Positions 59,630-64,000 of a DNA stretch of 64,000 nucleotides are shown here, in pieces (position 1 is the first letter of the stretch; every line of letters begins with the position of its first letter). The translations under genes and the position numbers were made by a program. The notes beneath the pieces were generated by a model. That model ran no database searches. It was not told the origin of the DNA and saw only the letters and a list, made by a program, of their open reading frames with translations. The DNA lies in assembly GCA_012295275.1 (NCBI GenBank), contig CM022668.1, positions 4,215,080 to 4,279,079 on the forward strand, read 5' to 3'. The DNA comes from Chrysomallon squamiferum (Eukaryota; Mollusca; Gastropoda; Neomphalida; Peltospiridae).

Positions 59630-62600
59630 AAAAAAAACCCAGTTCAAATTTCAATATTTTCTTTAAAGAAGAAGAAGAAGAAGAAGCACAAAAGATATAA
59701 AACCAAATCGACGTTTAAACCTCGTTTGACAGTTCAGGAAAATCTTTCTAAAACTGTTTACGTGTTTTTATGAACATCTCTCTCCAGTTTCTTTAATAGT
59801 TTTCAGCATTTTGGAGCAAAACATATTTTTATCGAACAACGACCTCCGAGGAACAAGTTAAAATAAATTTTAATACCTCAGATATTTTTGTTTGCTTTTT
59901 CTTCTTTCCTTTGACAACATAGACAACATTTCACAGCGTGTTGTTCCGCTATTTTTTCTTCTATTTTTAAATACTTATAGTGATTATTATCATTTATTGT
60001 TTACTTTCTTTTTTTGTTATTTAATTTGTATTTTGTTCCGAGCAACTGCACAAGCAAAAAATAAAAATTTAGAACATTTTAAAGATGTAATAAATAATAA
60101 AATGTTGTGTTTACAAAATGCAAATGCTGAAATTTTCAAAATCATAATTATAAAATCTGAATTCTAACCAAACTGACCTCTCAGCACAGCAAAGTTAACT
60201 CCGACTCCAAAAGGGAGGTAACCCAACTGTGATAAACACAACATTTTAAAATAAAGGCAGCCGAATCATGTAGATACAGGACTAAAATGTCCGATCTGTC
60301 AGTGAATTTGTCTGTATTTTTTAAAGAGATACCACAATATCTTCGGCAAGCCGTCACCAGGGTTTCAGTACTTCAGTGAAGGTTACATTCACGATATTAA
60401 CATGTTTTGGAATGATGCGGCACCATTTTTACCTAACCTAGTTGAACAAATAAGAGAATTTTATTTCTTTTCTTTTCTTTTCTTGGGCTGCGACTGTATT
60501 TAAAACCAAAACCAAAAAAAACACAGCAATGATAACAAAAATACTGAGTTAACAACAATGTGGGTGATTTTTATATATTTCCATGAGAAAATACCTGTCA
60601 CTAACTAAGAAAGGGAAAATGTTAATTCTGCTTCCTTGTACAAAAAGAATCTAAAATTATACATTTTTTTAATTCTTATAGTCAGTTTTTTTTACTAATT
60701 ACAAAATTAGTCGAAAGAAAAATTACATTCTGATCAAATTTTATTAAGAATTTATTAACTTAAGCAAATCGTCACCAATAAACTGATTGTTTTGTTTTTT
60801 AGATACTGTGTACACGTTATCAAAGGAAACACTATTAAAGAAACACTTTAAGAGAGAAACAGTTGCTGTTTAAGTTGTGTGTTGTCAATGAGTTTTGTCA
60901 TGTGAAATACATCAGAAGTAAAATAATTTCTGCTTATGCAAACTTATAGCTGAACATTACAGTCCAGATTCTGCCTTTGTTACTTTTCTCTGATTTTTTA
61001 TTATTTTTATATAAGATGTTTTCTGTTTTTCTTAGTCTTTATTCTTGTATGAATGTTTATCCATGCTGAAATAATTATATTAGGTCTTTGACAAAAGTAG
61101 TTACTGTTTTCATTGTGACTGGGTTTTTTATTTTCTTTCTTTCTTTCTTTTTCTTTTTTTATAATTTGGTTATATTAATTTTTTAGATTTGTTTTGATTT
61201 CTTTAAAGGTAAGCGAACAGGTAAAATAATAATGTTTGTTCATTTAATCTAGTTTTAATTTTTTTTTAAACTGTGTTATTTATGGTGATCATATACAAAA
61301 TAATAAATATAAAATAACAATGTCACTTCCCTATACATTAATCATTTTCAACAAGTGTACTTTGCTTATTTCAATGAGATATTTATTGTAAATATATACA
61401 TAACGGATATAATAACTAAGTGATATATTTTTCTCATTCAGTAATTGAATTAATACATCTCCAGCCTTATAGGTCACTTGAACAGTTTTAACTATTCTTT
61501 TAAATGGCAGAACATTTTAAAAACTTAAAATTTACATGCATGAAAACAATGACAGACATGTTAATACTGTATGAATTATTCAAAAGTTTTGATTTCTTAT
61601 TTCTCTTTTTCTTTTTGTATTATTTCTTTTTTCTTTTTTACTTCTTACATTTTTATTCCAATAAAGAAGTGGTAACAGTTATTTTAATTAAATTTTAACA
61701 GCTGTTTTATTCATAAATTTATTTTACAAAAAAAAAAAAACAACAAAAAAACAACATTAAATACTTTATTAATTCTGTTAACTTTCATTGATAATTTTAG
61801 TACTGTTTGTTGCATGAAATTAAATAATTCTATTTTTTCCTGTATGAAGTCAGAAAAAAAAAAAAAAAAATTTATGTCAGAAAAAAATATATACTTTATG
61901 TCAGAAAAATATATGTAAATTGTTTTTATTGTACAGTGAACTGTATGTAAAGTGACATCTCGTTATGCACTTGGAATGAATTTAATATCAAAAGGGCAAA
62001 TTTATATTACTAATAAAATGGATTGAGGTGTTCCTGTGGCCTTCCCTATAAAGTAATAGATTTCAGGATTTTATAAATTTCATTCTGGCTTTGGAAAAGA
62101 CACCAATTTTACACAACTACTCGTTCTGGAGATCGATCATCGCTGTTACACATCTCTTTACTACGACTGTGGTTAGACTTCCGCACGCGTTGAATAACAC
62201 AAACGATTCTTTGTTGTCTAACTACCTGTTTGTTTAATGGCCGACAAATGATGATGCACGCATGCTCGTTAGTCATTGGTCAGTACCAGCTGTCAATCAT
62301 GTATGGCAGAGGGGTCAGGTATGTTATCAGTTTGTTTCAGTTAACTACAGTTACTAAACAATTCTCGTAAAGACCTGTTTAATTTACTTTACTGCATTAT
62401 GTTAATTAAGATAAAAAATATCTATTAATTTATATATGTATTGGTGTATGTTTTGGTTTCCTCGTTTTCCTGGGGTTTTGTGTGTGTGTGTGTGTTGTTG
62501 GGGTTTTTATAAATGCGCCTAAAGCATGTCATTCAAATAACAATAAAATACATTTACTGAACGAACACCAGAGAAGAGAAAAAAATACTAATAATAAAGA

Positions 62601-62949
62601 AGAAGAAAAATTATGTAAATGAGCAAATTTGAAAAGCATTCCAGAAAAAACCCCAGACAAATGCTTTCATTTTAGCTTTGGATTTTATCTCTTCACACCT
62701 CAGAAATGTATTCATTTTCTAACTTTTAAAAAATCAAGAAAAAAAAAAAAACCCTAACCGTAAGCAAGAAATTAATAAAGCAATTTAAACAGTAAAACAT
62801 CCTTATGCACAGTTCGTTGTTAGAAAATGACTCAACATCTTTTTATTATATTTTATTTATTTACTTTTAGATATAAAAAATATATTTATATTATTTTCTT
62901 GTAAATGTGTATTATCTATAAGTGTATTTATTATATTTATAATTTTCAT

Positions 62950-62950
<1 letters not shown>
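59630..62950. repeat. Second full copy of module 2
   Basis: Colinear with 19.68-24.25 kb, except that about 0.9 kb (donor of the 5' exon, trinucleotide repeat and signal-peptide exon) is missing at the junction near 59949. No gene was recognised other than the orphan second exon. Confidence 0.75.
60803..60873 (+). pseudogene. Orphan copy of the secreted-peptide second exon
   Basis: Identical reading to 21757-21827 (DTVYTLSKETLLKK...), with acceptor TTTTTTAG and TAA. The signal-peptide exon that should precede it is deleted at about 59.95 kb, so on its own it cannot make the peptide. Confidence 0.5.

Positions 62951-64000
<1,050 letters not shown>

Overview
This is an AT-rich, intron-rich animal nuclear window. 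It has GT..AG introns, long (GA)n, (CA)n, (AAT)n and GATA microsatellites, many decayed transposons and one 200-base N gap. Recognisable coding sequence is sparse and exonic. A caspase-8-type protease with tandem death effector domains (DEDs), together with HARBI-like and Ty3/gypsy-like relics, suggests an invertebrate, most likely a lophotrochozoan such as a mollusc. The species call is inference only.

The window is dominated by one shuffled and repeatedly duplicated DED-caspase locus read on the minus strand. Copy C (about 58.3 to 47.8 kb) is the best preserved. In transcription order it has a 5' exon, a large DED1-DED2-linker exon, an 86-codon helical exon, and a short exon carrying the Tyr-Lys-Met strand before the protease. 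Two tandem catalytic cassettes follow (54.9-53.3 kb and 50.4-49.0 kb). Both have the catalytic His in SHG and the Cys in QACQG. One canonical p10 terminal exon lies at 47.8-47.9 kb. Nearly all internal exons are phase 1-1, so exons can be skipped, repeated or swapped without breaking frame. The DED exon nevertheless carries two in-frame stops and one frameshift.

Copy A (about 19.2 to 5.8 kb) has lost its DEDs and all p20 exons. Its linker exon has expanded into a tandem array of 14 phase-symmetric 58-codon exons at 8.4-18.5 kb. The array is followed by remnants of the Tyr-Lys-Met exon and of the p10 terminal exon. Copy B (about 40.2 to 36.2 kb) is a similar remnant with one chimeric linker exon, three Tyr-Lys-Met-type exons and a p10 tail. 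The caspase promoter and 5' exon region is scattered at about 19.1, 25.0, 28.6, 30.9, 39.7, 40.7 and 58.2 kb.

The plus strand holds a candidate tiny secreted peptide gene (20.3 and 21.8 kb; 40 residues with a signal peptide). It has damaged copies near 27.3, 42.1 (inverted) and 60.8 kb. Other content: a decayed HARBI1-like DDE transposase (0.8-1.8 kb), an unrecognised helical reading frame (2.7-3.1 kb), a ubiquitin-specific-protease-like pseudogene (32.9-34.2 kb), and a Ty3/gypsy-type Gag pseudogene (51.3-52.7 kb) beside the gap. Most of 19.6-31.7, 40.2-44.1 and 57.6-64.0 kb is segmentally duplicated, microsatellite-rich noncoding sequence. All splice sites are read by eye without transcript data.
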